From the NCBI GenBank assembly GCA_030407085.1, contig CM059582.1, positions 91,686,501 to 91,750,500 of the forward strand: 64,000 nucleotides of DNA, read 5' to 3'. Made by a program: the position numbers and the translations under genes. The notes below the pieces were generated by a model, which was given only the letters and a program-made list of their open reading frames with translations, made no database searches and had not been told where the DNA came from. Shown here in pieces: positions 44,345 to 55,342 of the stretch. Every line of letters starts with the position of its first letter. The first letter of the stretch is position 1. The DNA is from Trichopria drosophilae (taxonomy: Eukaryota > Arthropoda > Insecta > Hymenoptera > Diapriidae).

Positions 44345-46472
44345 ATGGATTCTTTTGAATACACCCCCGTTACATCCCCTGTAATGGGGATACCCACGTT
44401 AACGGTGGTAACGCCAACCACCACGACCGAATATGTCCCCATCACTACCGCGCCCGTGTCATACACGGCAACCGCTACGCACGTCGCGCCCTCTCGGGCA
44501 GCGGAGCGACGAGTAGCCAGTCCGGAACAAATTTCGGCAATTCGGGCAGAAATCGACCGGGTAGTTGATTTACGCGACCTTATCGGCCGGTGTGATAGAG
44601 CCGAATTGTTGATATCCGGACCGATAGAGGTGGTCCGGGATCGGCTCGTAAGATATACGATCTTGCAGCGGTTCCCGGATACCCCGGTCGAGTGGGATCG
44701 ACAAGCAGATGGACGAGGCGACCACCCCCCATACACGTTGTCCGAAGCGGTGAGTTGCCTCGTTTATGGGACCATGCTAAGTGGTCCCCGGTCGACGGTA
44801 CATCTGGATCCCATCGAACCCCAGCGGTCAACCCGGTTCGGAACCGCGGAGTCGCAGGACTATGGGTTTCCCTCCGATCGATCGCGTGCCCATTATCGGG
44901 ACCCGATCTCGTTTGGGGAGGAGAGCTTCCGGTTCTCAGTGGCAGATGCGACCACCTACCAGGTCGATCGGTCCAATGAGGGGTCAATAACACCCCGCTC
45001 GTGACGCACGACAAGAAAACGTGCCTCGCCGGGAGGTACCGATCAGCGGCATATACCACAATCCGCCCAGCGCGCTAACGAGGAGTAGCCGCCCTACCTT
45101 GTCGGCTCCCGAATCGTTTTGGGAGGATGCCATGAACCACGGAGTACGAGAGACGTCAAACCCCCAATGGTCCGAAGAGATCGACCCCCAAAATCGGTGC
45201 GAGGTCTACATGCGACCAGTGGACCCCCCTCGACCGGGAATAGTGGGACAACGTCCCCCCCGTCGTACGAACGCGCACACGTCCCATGTCCACTTTCCAG
45301 CGGACCTGACATATAGTATGTCCCCGCTGCAACCCCCCTACAACAACACGCGGATTGGTCAACCCCAAACCTCGCATCGCCCGGACGGTAACGCGTCCAC
45401 CGCTGGAGGGTCATTCAACCCCAGCCTGTCGATGTCCCGTGTCCGATGGCAGAGGACTGCCATTGAACATTGGAGGACACACGGACCCCGTTACTCCGGC
45501 GAGGAAGGGGAGGACGCGGAGGAGTTCCTCGTCAAACTGGGGGAATACGTCACGAGTCGGGATCTGACGGAAGAGGACCTCCTGCGCGCCCTACCTGAAG
45601 AGTTTAAGGGATCAGCCCTCAACTGGTACCGGGTGGAAAAGGCAAGCTGGCATACGTACCCCGGCTTTGTACGTTACTTTCGCGACGCGTTCGGTCAACG
45701 CCATCTGGAAGCCAGCATCAAGAGGGAGATCACCTTGCGCACACAGGGACCTGACGAGCCCATCCGTGAATACTTGGTGGCCCTACGGAGCCTATTCAAC
45801 TTACTTGCTTTCCCCCCGTCTCAAGAAGAGCAGCTGGATATTGCAGTTTAAAACTTGCGTCCGGGCTTAGCACGAAAAATCGAGAGGGAAGCCGTTACCG
45901 ATTTTGCAGACTTACTGCGAATCGGTCGACAAGTGGAGGGGGCCGCCAATCAAGAGAGGGTCTACCGCCCCCCTCCAGCGGCTAATCAGTCCGCCTTCCC
46001 CGCCTTCGCCTATACGCCCAAGACGAGGCGAGGCAAGGAAAAGCTGGTCCTCGCGACGCCCGCGGTGAAGACGGCCAAAGTTAGTGTCGTAACCCCACCC
46101 CCTCCGTCGCCAGCCCCCTACGAGGAAGAGGAGGCGGCGCCGGTAGCCCGCGTAGAGCGGAACAGAGGTCGCAACCCCACGCGCTCGGTACCGGCATATC
46201 AGCAGCACCAACCACAAGTGGCGACCACTCACAACCCGAGGCTACCAATAGTGCCACGCCTCCTGGATGTGGCGCCGAGAGAGCGCCCACCCTTCGAGAC
46301 GAGATCGCCGCCGAATCGGAACCTCGTCCGGTGTTATAATTGTAAACAGACGGGTCACATATACCGAGAGTGCCCCCATCCCTTAGGGCATTTTTGTAGG
46401 GTCTGTGGCTATCCAGGCCGTGATGCAAACAATCGTCCCGTTTGCGCGCGTAAACGGTCGGGAAACTGTTAA
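44345..46472 (+). pseudogene. gag: Gypsy gag, frameshifted
   Basis: It starts at ATG 44345 (MDSFEYTP...). Frame 1 runs to a TGA at 45004. A second frame (to 45851) carries the capsid-like region with 'EEFLVKLGEYV', 'GSALNWYRVEK' and 'YLVALRSLFNLLAF', ending at an in-frame TAA, after which the same frame continues at 45855 to 46472. The C-terminal part is Pro/Arg-rich with one CCHC zinc knuckle (CYNCKQTGHIYREC). So there is one frameshift near 44990-45020 and one nonsense codon at 45849-45851. Gag would form the particle and bind RNA. Confidence 0.85.
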
Positions 46473-49400
46473 AGGGGGGGGGGGGAAGGAAACCCCTAAA
46501 CCCCCCCTTACAATCCCATCCGCGATCACCCCTACGTCAAGCCGTATAGAAAAAAATTTTGAAAAGAGACGGATCGCTTCGGCAACCCCTAAGCCCAGTG
46601 GGCTGAATATCGGGTCCAAGTCCATAGATTCTTGCGAAGATAATCAATGGACATTAGATTCGGACCCTCGCCCCCACTTTCGCGTAGCTTTGAATGGGAA
46701 GATTATTAGGGCGCTCATAGATGCCGGAGCGTCGCGCGCCTATTTAGGCCTCGCGTGTCGGGAGGTAGTTTCGCCGTTCCTAAGGTCAAGTGAGGAACAA
46801 GTAAGAGTTGCCAATGGCGCGCTAGTCCCATTAAATGGTGTCGTTACCCTCGCGATGACGGTAGATAGCCATACGCGAAATTTGGAGATAAGAGTTGCCC
46901 CCATCCACTATGCATGCGTCTTGGGGATGGATTTCATGTGCCTATTCGGTCTGAAAATAGATACCGAGAATAATGCGTGGAGTTTCCACAACGGCACCCC
47001 GCACTCGTTAAACGATTCCGGCGTTTCAGTTACCGCCTTCGCCGTACACGACTGCGCCGGATTGGTCGCCCCCTCCCAAGAAGCCGGCCCACGATTAAGG
47101 AGGCTACTCGATAAATTCTACCCCGCAAATAGGACCCCTACGACGTGGCACGCTGTCGACGTACAGGGTCATACCCCGATTCGTCAAAAGGCTCGCCTAC
47201 TCTCTCCTTACATGCTAAAAGTAGCACAGGACGCGGTCGATGAAATGCTAAGTAATGGCATCATCGAACGCTCCGCGAGCCCCTGGATGAGTAACCCTGT
47301 TATCGTTGGGAAGTCGAATGGGACTTTTAGGTTCTGCGTCGACTTCCGAGACGTAAATAAAATAACCAAGAAGGATGCTTACCCGCTCCCCTCGATGGAT
47401 AGGATTCTGTCCGGGTTGAGTCGGGCCCAATGCATCACCACCCTCGATCTAAGCCAGGCCTACTTTCAGGTGCCGGTATCACCTAACAGTCGGCCCGTTA
47501 CCGCGTTCGCTCTCCCCGGGCGCGGTTTATTTCAATTCAAACGGATGCCTTTCGGGCTCACCAACGCGCCGGCGACCTTTCAACGATTAGTGGACCGTCT
47601 CATCGACCCCTCGTGGGAACCCCCCCGTCTTCGCGTATTTGGATGACATCATCATCGCCACGGACAATGAGGAGGACCACTTTCGCTATTTGAGACTTGT
47701 CTTGACCAGTCTACGCAACGCAGGATTGGAACTAAACCCGGAGAAGAGTGAATTCTTCCCAGACGAGGTAAAATACCTCGATTTCGTATTAAATAAAGAT
47801 GGATTGAAGACGGATCCGGACAAAGTCGCTCCCGTTCTCGAATTCCCGCCCCCCACCAACCTCAAACAGCTAAGGCGCTTTTTAGGGATGGTGGGGTGGT
47901 ACGCGCGCTTTCTCCCAGATTTTTCGCTTGATCGCGTTCACCAGACTAAATTATTAACAAAGAATACTCCCTGGATATGGGGTTCGGAGCAGCAATCTGC
48001 CTTCGAGGCCCTCCGAGATTCCCTCACCCGTACCCCCGTGTTGGCACGCCCAAACTTCGACGTCCCCTTCACGATTCAGACGGATGCGAGCGACTTTGCT
48101 ATCGGGGCAGTAATCACCCAAGAAATAGCCGGTAATGAGCACCCGATTAGCTTTGCTAGCCGCGTGCTCACCAAGGCTGAACGAAAGTATACCGTCACGG
48201 AGAAAGAGTGTCTCGCCGTCCTCTGGGCCGTGAAAAAGTATCGACCCTATGTCGAGGGGACCCACTTTCGGGTGATCACCGATCATAGCAGTCTGCAGTG
48301 GCTCAGGAATTTGCGAGACCCAACCGGGAGATTGGCACGGTGGTCCCTAGCCATGCAGACATACGATATGAAAATCGAGCACCGAAAAGGCACGCTCTCT
48401 GTGGTGCCCGATGCCCTCTCGAGAATGTACGAAAATGTCGATACCGCCCTTTGCGCCCTGGGCGATACCACGGACCCGTGGTACACCCAGAAAACGGATA
48501 ATATTCGAAAATTTCCCTCGAAATATCCGGATTGGAGGATCGAGGATGACCGGATATATTTCCACAAGCCCCACCCGCTGATAGAGTCCGCCCTCAATGA
48601 CCTCGACGCCTGGAAACTTGTTCTACCCGCAGGAGCGCGTGCCCGTGCCCTCAGCGATGCGCACGATAACCCGCAAGCCGGTCATTTAGGAGTAGATAAG
48701 ACGTATCACCGTCTCATCCAAGACTTCTATTGGCCCGGTGTTTTCCAGGACGTCACTACTTTCGTCGCACGCTGCCCCGCCTGTCAGAAGCAAAAAGTTT
48801 CTCAGCAGGCCCCGGCCGGACTCATGCGCGAAAGAACCACGGAAGGCCCCTGGATGACGGTCAGTTCTGACGTCATGGGACCGTTCCCCCCCAGCAAGCG
48901 TCAAAACCAGTTCGTAGTGGTTTTTCAGGATATGTTTACTAAATATTTGGAAGTGAAACCCCTTCGAGCGGCTACAGGTGCCGCCATAATGGCCGCCTTC
49001 AATAGCCTAGTTATTAATCGATGGGGTTGCCCAAAATATTTTCTTTCAGACAATGCCAAGCAGTACGATAACACATACGTGCAGACCCACCTGAAGCAGT
49101 TAGGCATAACCCCCGCCCGTACCCCGCCCCCCCCCCCCCCCGTCTCACGCCCAAGCGAACCCAGTCGAGAGGGTAAACCGGGCCCTCAAAACGATGATGT
49201 GTACCTTCGTGTCACACGACCATCGCGACTGGGACGTACACCTAGAAGAACTTACGTTCGCCCTGAATACGGCTGTCCAGTCGTCCACGAAAATGACCCC
49301 CGCGTTCCTGAATTTCGGCCGCAATCCAGTAGCCATTAGAAATCTACGTACCGATCTTCCCCTTCCCCCACTTACACTACCCAAGAATCCTGAATTCTGG

Positions 49401-49928
49401 CATGATCGAATGAGGAGGCTACCTCTCATTCACGACTGGGTACATCGCAACCTGGAGCGCGCCGCGACGCGCCAAGCCGAATACTATAATCGCTCCCATC
49501 GTGAGGTCGAATACAAGGTGGGCGATTTAGTGCTACGACGCATACGGGTCCTATCGTCGGGAGCTCAAAATTTTGCGGCTAAACTTGCGCTCAAATTCAG
49601 TGGCCCGCATAGAATAGTACGAGTAATATCCCCCGTCGTTTTCGAACTGAGCGATCCGGATAATCGTCGGAACCCAAGGGCGCATATCAAGGACCTGAAA
49701 CCCTATCGCGCCCCCGACGCCGAGGAGAGTTCGAGAAGCGAACCAACCGCTCCACCCTCGATACCCGAAAACCCTACGGACCCTCAATTAAAAATGAGGA
49801 GTCCGGACTCGTTAGGAGAGGAACCATTGCCACGTCGCCGTGGCCGGCCATCGAAACAGCCCCGACCGGACACCCAAGGTCCGAACGAGCGTCCCCCATG
49901 CCACGCCGCAGCGAGGTGCCCCGAGTGA
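46405..49928 (+). pseudogene. pol: Gypsy pol: protease, RT, RNase H, integrase
   Basis: Three frames. 46405-47646: protease with 'LIDAGASRAYL' (D-A-G instead of D-S/T-G, a likely damaging or unusual change) and RT up to 'MPFGLTNAPATFQRLV'. 47639-49339: continues at 'MDDIIIATD' (the YLDD box lies on the frameshift), RNase H ('IQTDASDFAIGAVI', 'VTEKECLAVLWAVKKYRPY'), and integrase with the H-H-C-C zinc module ('AGHLGVDKTYHRL', 'CPACQKQK') and catalytic core. 49194-49928: integrase end and C-terminal region ('GDLVLRRIRV', 'FSGPHRIVRV'). The second break coincides with a run of 15 C at 49127-49141, the first with a C-run near 47622. Confidence 0.92.
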
Positions 49929-50322
49929 TAAGGCCAGTGGAGACGACTAAAGCGACCCCACCCCGTAGGCACCCGGGTGGTCCACGCAAGACGGCAGCGC
50001 CGCATGTCTCCTTCTCGCTGGCGCACCCGGGCGGAAGACGTCCCGGTCTACGTCCCCGAGGAGTCTAGATGCTACACTGGTACCTCTATTGTTGAGGGAC
50101 CCCCCCCCCCCCACCTTTACCTATATTTCTTTCTTTTGTTGTTTTGCTGTTGCTGTGTATTTGTCAATGGATGTCAAACTTTGTATCGTCTTACTAATTA
50201 TGCTTTCACTCTGTTAGTAGGTTATATTGTTGGGATAAAAAAGGATAAGGTTGGCCCAACTCTTAAAGTAGACCCAACCAATGTAGGGTAATCCCCTTCT
50301 GTTACAGGTACCAACCAGCAAA
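49929..50322 (+). other. Pol-to-3'ORF spacer with a splice acceptor
   Basis: It contains a 13-base C run at 50100-50112, a pyrimidine-rich stretch, and 'cttctgttacag' ending at 50307, a good 3' splice site, 15 bases before the ATG of the 3' ORF. Confidence 0.5.
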
Positions 50323-51096
50323 ATGGTGAAGGTGGCACCGGGAAAGAAGAGGGCCCGTTGGGCGAAGGTGCCCTGCCAGGTCACCCTCGTCCGCTCCAGG
50401 GGAACCACGGCGTCGCCACCACCGACGCCGGAGCCAGCAACCGCGGTACCTCCATTCACCCCGGCGGAATTTCCGGCGCTGCCGACCATCTGCCCCCTGC
50501 CCCACCGCCGACCACCCGATTCCCCCGTGCCACGCCGGACTGAGACCCTGCAGTTGGGGACGGCGACAGAGGAGTCGGAAGACCCGTCGGGGCAACCGCG
50601 CCTCTGCCGCCCCTATGAGGCCCCCGGACAGCCCCCGTCCCCGGACACGGACCACTCCTCACCGGAGGAGATGGAAGAGGGGACGGTGCCGCGCAGCCAT
50701 CCATCGGGCAACCGGGGAAGAACCTCCTCCTTCGCCCCCCCTTCTCTCCCCTCCCAGTCGCTAGTCCCAATAGAGGATTTTTGCGCCTTGGTGTGGGAGG
50801 AGGAGCGGAGGGGTCGGCGTGGGCAGTTCTTGAGGGGACCCCCCGAGATACCGAACCCGCAACCGTGGGCCCCCCCGTTGGTGCGGGAATATGTTTGGGC
50901 CCACCCGGCGCAGCCGCGCCCCCTCTCCCCCCTTCGATTCGTGAGGGCCGAGTCCCTCCCGGGAACTCCACCGACCGGCAAGACCGCCATCGCGGAGCCG
51001 GTGTGCGAGGAACCCCGCCGAGTTGGCGCTTCCCGCCGTCGTCGACGACGCCGACGAACCCGCAGGGGGAACCGCACCGGCCGCTCCACGGGGTAG
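50323..51096 (+). CDS. Proline/arginine-rich 3' ORF of the gypsy element, function unknown
   Basis: A 257-residue intact frame starting at ATG 50323, in the place where env would be. It has no signal peptide, membrane segment or cysteine pattern, so it is not an Env. It is very rich in Pro, Arg, Ser and Glu, and probably disordered. The C-terminus has a strong basic block (about residues 235-255, including eight consecutive Arg), able to act as a nuclear-localisation or RNA-binding motif. A splice acceptor just upstream and a splice donor in the LTR (41293) suggest it is made from a spliced RNA. GC content is about 65-70%, which inflates frame length by chance on both strands, so coding status is not certain. 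Confidence 0.5.
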   Translation: MVKVAPGKKRARWAKVPCQVTLVRSRGTTASPPPTPEPATAVPPFTPAEFPALPTICPLPHRRPPDSPVPRRTETLQLGTATEESEDPSGQPRLCRPYEAPGQPPSPDTDHSSPEEMEEGTVPRSHPSGNRGRTSSFAPPSLPSQSLVPIEDFCALVWEEERRGRRGQFLRGPPEIPNPQPWAPPLVREYVWAHPAQPRPLSPLRFVRAESLPGTPPTGKTAIAEPVCEEPRRVGASRRRRRRRRTRRGNRTGRSTG

Positions 51097-51210
51097 TCCA
51101 TCGCGACCCCTCGTGACAACCTGGGGTCAGCCGGCCGCCGCGTCGCCCCCGACCGGACAGTCCTGATACGCGTGGTGTCGGTAACCCCCGGGAGGACGGT
51201 CGCGGTGACG

Positions 51211-51262
51211 TTAAGTTAATTAAACTATTAATCTTCAAAATTAAAATTATTTTTTAAAATAA
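51211..51262 (+). tRNA. trnW: NUMT remnant of mitochondrial trnW, 5' truncated
   Basis: 'ttaagttaattaaac' followed by 'CTTCAAA' with anticodon TCA at 51235-51237. The first bases of the acceptor stem are lost at the gypsy junction. Confidence 0.6.
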
Positions 51263-51326
51263 GTTTTAAATATAAATTATATTAATTTTAAATTTGCAAT
51301 TTAATATTTTATGAAATTATAAAACT
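51263..51326 (-). tRNA. trnC: NUMT copy of mitochondrial trnC (probable)
   Basis: Minus-strand anticodon GCA (TGC at 51295-51297 on the plus strand) in the loop context 'atttgcaat'. Order W then C (minus) before cox1 is standard. No trnY is recognisable between it and cox1. Confidence 0.45.
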
Positions 51327-51356
51327 TTGATAAATAAAATTTTTAATATAAATTAT

Positions 51357-52171
51357 TTAAATAAATGATTTATATCAACAAATCATAAAGATATTGGAAT
51401 ATTATATTTTATTTTTGGAATATGATCAGGAATATTAGGATTATCATTAAGAATTTTAATTCGATTAGAATTAAGAATTCCTGGTTCATTAATTAATAAT
51501 GATCAAATTTATAATTCTATTGTTACTTCACATGCTTTTGTAATAATTTTTTTTTCTGTTATGCCAGTAATATTAGGAGGATTTGGTAATTGACTAATTC
51601 CAATTATATTATCATCTCCTGATATAGCTTTTCCACGAATAAATAATATAAGATTTTGATTATTAATTCCAAGAATTATATTATTAATGTTAAGAATAAT
51701 TATAGGAATAGGATCAGGTACTAGGTGAACAGTTTATCCTTCGTTATCAAGAATTATATTTCATAATGATTTATCAGTAGATTTTACTATTTTTTCATTA
51801 CATGTTGCAGGAATTTCTTCAATTATAGGATCAATTAATTTTATTTCAACAATTATAAATATACGATCTAAAAATAAATATAAATATAATAAGATTATTT
51901 GTATGATCAATTTTTTTAACAACAATTTTATTATTATTATCATTACCTGTGTTAGCTGGTGCTATTACAATATTATTATTTGATCGTAATTTAAATACTT
52001 CATTTTTTGATCCTTCAGGTGGAGGAGATCCAATTTTATGTCAACATTTATTTTGATTTTTTGGTCATCCTGAAGTTTATATTTTAATCTTACCAGGACT
52101 TGGTTTAATTTCTCATATAATTTTAAATGAAAGAATAAAAAAAGAAATATTTGGAATATTAGGAATAATTT
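51357..52171 (+). pseudogene. cox1: NUMT cox1, 5' part
   Basis: In the invertebrate mitochondrial code: 'STNHKDIGMLYF', '[20 protein letters not shown]', 'SFWLLIPS', 'WTVYPSLSS', '[14 protein letters not shown]', then after a frameshift near 51893 '[17 protein letters not shown]', '[20 protein letters not shown]'. The exact start codon is unclear (51350-51374). It is interrupted by the solo LTR and continues at 53597. Confidence 0.93.
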
Positions 52172-52275
52172 TGCAACGAGAGAGACGTTGCAGTCCGCCC
52201 TCGTTGCCGATTCGAATTCCGCGCGCCAGACTGCGAGAGAGGGTCGTTCGCGCTGCGGAAGTATCCTCTCCGCGG

Positions 52276-52281
52276 TATAAA
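52276..52281 (+). promoter_or_regulatory. TATA box of the solo LTR
   Basis: TATAAA in a GC-rich context, with a plausible start about 25-35 bases downstream ('cggcagtcgtc'), just before the hairpin array. Confidence 0.6.
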
Positions 52282-52319
52282 GGCAGTCGCGCGGAACGAT
52301 TTCGGCAGTCGTCGCCGCG

Positions 52320-52965
52320 GATTTGACTCTCTAGGACGTGTTTGCACGTGTGGAGACCGAACCGAGGAAGACGCTCAGGATATCCTGGGCGATGTGTTTG
52401 CACGTGGCCTAGGGCTTCCTCAGTTTTGTATGACCCAACCCGTCCGATCCCTCGACCGCTGAGAAACCCTCGTCCACGACGTGTTTGCACGTGTGGGGAC
52501 AGGAGTCCTCAACGACGACGACGCTCCTGGTTTTTGCCGACGTGCTTACACGTGGCAAAGAACCCAGGGCGTCTGCCTTCCGTCCCGTCCGTAGGAGGTT
52601 CCTCACGCCACGACGTGTTTGAACGTGTGGATGAGAGGTCCGCCTATTAGGGCGTACCGACATCGTCACGTTGGCTTCACGGGTAGAACGCCGCCGGCCC
52701 GTCTTTCCGCCCCCGCTAGGTCGACGCGTCCACCCCTGCGACGTGCTTACACGTGCTGAGGTAGAGGCGCCAACTGAGGAACAGACAGTTGTCTGATTTT
52801 TGCCGACGTGTTTACACGTGGTAAAAGTCAGATCCTGCTGATCCATCCGTCCGTCTTGCTCGGTCCATGCCATCCCCCTCCACGACGTGTTTTCACGTGT
52901 CGAGCTGGAGGCACCGACGTAGGGCACGATAAAGTTTTGTCGACGTGATTGCACGTGACCAAACT
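52320..52965 (+). repeat. Array of nine bulged hairpins, core ACGTG-NNNN-CACGT
   Basis: ACGTG (ATGTG in the second) starts at 52336, 52392, 52479, 52540, 52613, 52741, 52806, 52885 and 52943; each is followed by a 4-base loop (TTTG, TTTG, TTTG, CTTA, TTTG, CTTA, TTTA, TTTT, ATTG) and CACGT (AACGT in the fifth). A G always precedes the upper 5' arm and is usually unpaired. Below it the two flanks pair with each other but differ between copies: TTTGCC/GGCAAA at 52540, TTTTGCC/GGTAAAA at 52806, CCAC/GTGG at 52479 and 52613, AAAGTTT/AAACTTT at 52943. A degenerate tenth may lie near 52660-52680. Confidence 0.85.
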
Positions 52966-53004
52966 TTTTCCGTTTCCGCTACCCCGATTCCGACCCGCTC
53001 CGAT

Positions 53005-53020
53005 ATGACCGTGAGGTCAT
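53005..53020 (+). other. Hairpin with GNRA-type loop after the array
   Basis: ATGACC-GTGA-GGTCAT, a perfect 6 bp stem with a GNRA loop, 49 bases beyond the last array member and outside its consensus. Confidence 0.5.
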
Positions 53021-53368
53021 CCGCGACCGTTACCGCACCACCCGGCTGAGGTAAAAATCCGCTCCGTACAAAGCCATTCTCTCGGCTCTGAGGGTAAGAA
53101 ATTGTACCCTCCCGGTTACACGCTCAATAGAGCGTCGGTATTTCCACGCGACGCGTTTTCTTTGCATTTTCTCCCTGCATTTTTTAGCAGGGATCAAAAC
53201 GTTTAACCCTTGCTTTTTTGGTTTTTTGCATGTTCCAGATATGATCACAGATTAGGACGAATAGCTGGCCCGTCTTAGTGGGAAAAACCATCCCAACTGC
53301 TTCGACTAAATAAGAATATCTTTTGTAGCTGATAATTTTCTATTTTCTCTCTTTTTGTAAAAAAGGTT

Positions 53369-53374
53369 AATAAA
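53369..53374 (+). terminator. Poly(A) signal of the solo LTR
   Basis: AATAAA, followed by a T-rich stretch ('tgtttattttttgcc'). Confidence 0.55.
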
Positions 53375-53596
53375 TGTTTATTTTTTGCCCCGCCTGAGGT
53401 ATGTTCAGGTATTAAATAAGAATAGTTTATTTCCGACCCGCACTCCCCGCTATCGAATCCTGGTGCTGGGTATATCCGGCAAACGGGGAAGCAAAAAGGA
53501 ACGACCGCCGCATCACCGTTGGGTTGTGACCTCCATGATCTTGAAAAGCCGCTCGTCGCATACCTCCGTCGTCGTTACCTTTTTTCTATCTTTACA

Positions 53597-54311
<715 letters not shown>

Positions 54312-54318
54312 AAATTTT

Positions 54319-54556
54319 ATTTCATATTGATCACAAATATATTTACAAAATAGATATTCTTCAATTATAAAAAATATATTATTTTTTCATGATTATTTAA
54401 TAATATATATTATAATAATTATAATTATAATTATAATATAAAAATTTTTAATGATGGAATAGCAATAAATAATAATAATAATATAGGAATTAAAGTTCAA
54501 AAAAATTCAATTATTTGATTATCTAATAAATTTAAATTATTAAATTTATTATAAAT

Positions 54557-54611
<55 letters not shown>

Positions 54612-55050
54612 ATCATTAAAAATTTTATATTTTACTGATGAAATTATTTTACCAAGAATAACTTTAAAAATTTTAGCTTATCAATGATATTGAAGATTTG
54701 AATATAATGATTATAATTTATTATTTGATTCATTTATAATTAATAAAAATAATTTTCGTTTACTAAGAGTTGATAATAATTTAATTATTTCAATAAAATT
54801 AATAATTCGATTATTAATTTCATCAATAGATGTAATTCATTCATTTACTATTCCTTCATTAGGAATTAAAATTGATGGATTTCCATGACGATTAAATCAA
54901 ATTATAATATATATTAATCGTTCTGGAAATTTTTATGGTCAATGTTCAGAAATTTGTGGAATTAATCATAGATTTATACCTATTATTATTGAATCAGTAA
55001 ATTTAAAAAATTTTATTAATTGAATAAAATTAAATTCAAAAATTAGTTAA
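54319..55050 (+). pseudogene. cox2: NUMT cox2 with an internal inversion
   Basis: The start 'SYWSQMYLQNSYSSMMKNML' and the later part ('PSLKILYFTDEI', 'LAYQWYWSFEYNDYN', '[17 protein letters not shown]', '[19 protein letters not shown]') are in plus orientation. The part between them (about 54433-54560) reads only on the minus strand ('LDNQMIEFFWTLMPMLLLLL'). A (TA)n run of about 48 bp follows at 54560-54608. The bases CCATCATTAAAAATTTT occur as inverted copies at both borders (54443-54459 and 54609-54625). Confidence 0.9.
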
Positions 55051-55100
55051 TATATAACTTAAATATATCAAATTTAAATAATTTAAAAAAATATATTTTT
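55038..55100 (+). tRNA. trnD: NUMT copy of mitochondrial trnD
   Basis: Typical 'aaaaattagttaa' start and A/T arms; the anticodon position reads ATC where GTC is expected (in 'tatATCaaa'), a base change consistent with a dead nuclear copy. Confidence 0.55.
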
Positions 55101-55167
55101 CAATAAATAACTTAAATTTAAAGTATTAATTTTTTAAATTAATTATAATATTCAAATATTTTTATTG
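55101..55167 (+). tRNA. trnK: NUMT copy of mitochondrial trnK
   Basis: Acceptor stem CAATAAA / TTTATTG and a T-rich anticodon loop compatible with TTT. The order D-K, the reverse of the ancestral K-D, is found in many apocritan Hymenoptera. Confidence 0.6.
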
Positions 55168-55195
55168 ATATACCTCAAATATGACCATTAAATTG

Positions 55196-55254
<59 letters not shown>

Positions 55255-55300
55255 ATTATTTATAATTATTATAATTATTTTTTTTTTATTATAAACCAAT
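55164..55300 (+). pseudogene. atp8: NUMT atp8, expanded by (AT)n
   Basis: Begins 'IDMPQMWPLNW', the conserved N-terminus of ATP8. It then runs into a long (AT)n array (about 55197-55250) that is not expected in the gene. Confidence 0.8.
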
Positions 55301-55342
55301 ATTAAATATAAAATTTTTTAAAATAAATAAATTTATAATGAA

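Larger units (their letters stand above)
40550..51210 (+). mobile_element. Ty3/gypsy LTR retrotransposon with an extra 3' ORF; 3' LTR missing
   Basis: 5' LTR 40550-41477, long leader with repeats, gag and pol with frameshifts, then an extra 3' ORF (50323-51096). No complete 3' LTR is present. The junction at 51204-51210 reads 'ggtgacg', close to the LTR start TGTGACG, right after a purine-containing tract. A deletion that removed the 3' LTR together with the end of nad2 and the start of trnW would explain both losses. At about 10.7 kb it is long for this group. Confidence 0.85.
52172..53596 (+). mobile_element. Solo LTR, 1425 bp, in cox1, carrying a hairpin array
   Basis: Starts TGCAACGAG, ends CTTTACA (TG...CA), flanked by ATTT at 52168-52171 and 53597-53600. 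Removing it restores the cox1 frame exactly. TATAAA at 52276-52281 and AATAAA at 53369-53374 outline a transcription unit of about 1.1 kb. The first 19 bases form a hairpin (GCAACG / CGTTGC). Nine uniform hairpins fill 52320-52965. No homologous LTR or interior is in the window. Superfamily is unknown; a 4 bp TSD suggests Ty3/gypsy or a relative. Confidence 0.85.

Noticed and set aside
44005..45414. Minus-strand frames opposite gag
   Set aside because: GC-rich shadows of the gag region without domain features.
50456..51238. 260-residue minus-strand frame opposite the 3' ORF
   Set aside because: High GC content keeps both strands open; it has no splice or start context and no recognisable motif.
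52320..52965. CRISPR-like array
   Set aside because: Eukaryotic context, irregular spacing (56-128 bp), short palindromic cores with variable arms, and location inside an LTR.
52320..52965. Cluster of microRNA precursors
   Set aside because: The stems (about 9-16 bp) are too short for Dicer substrates.
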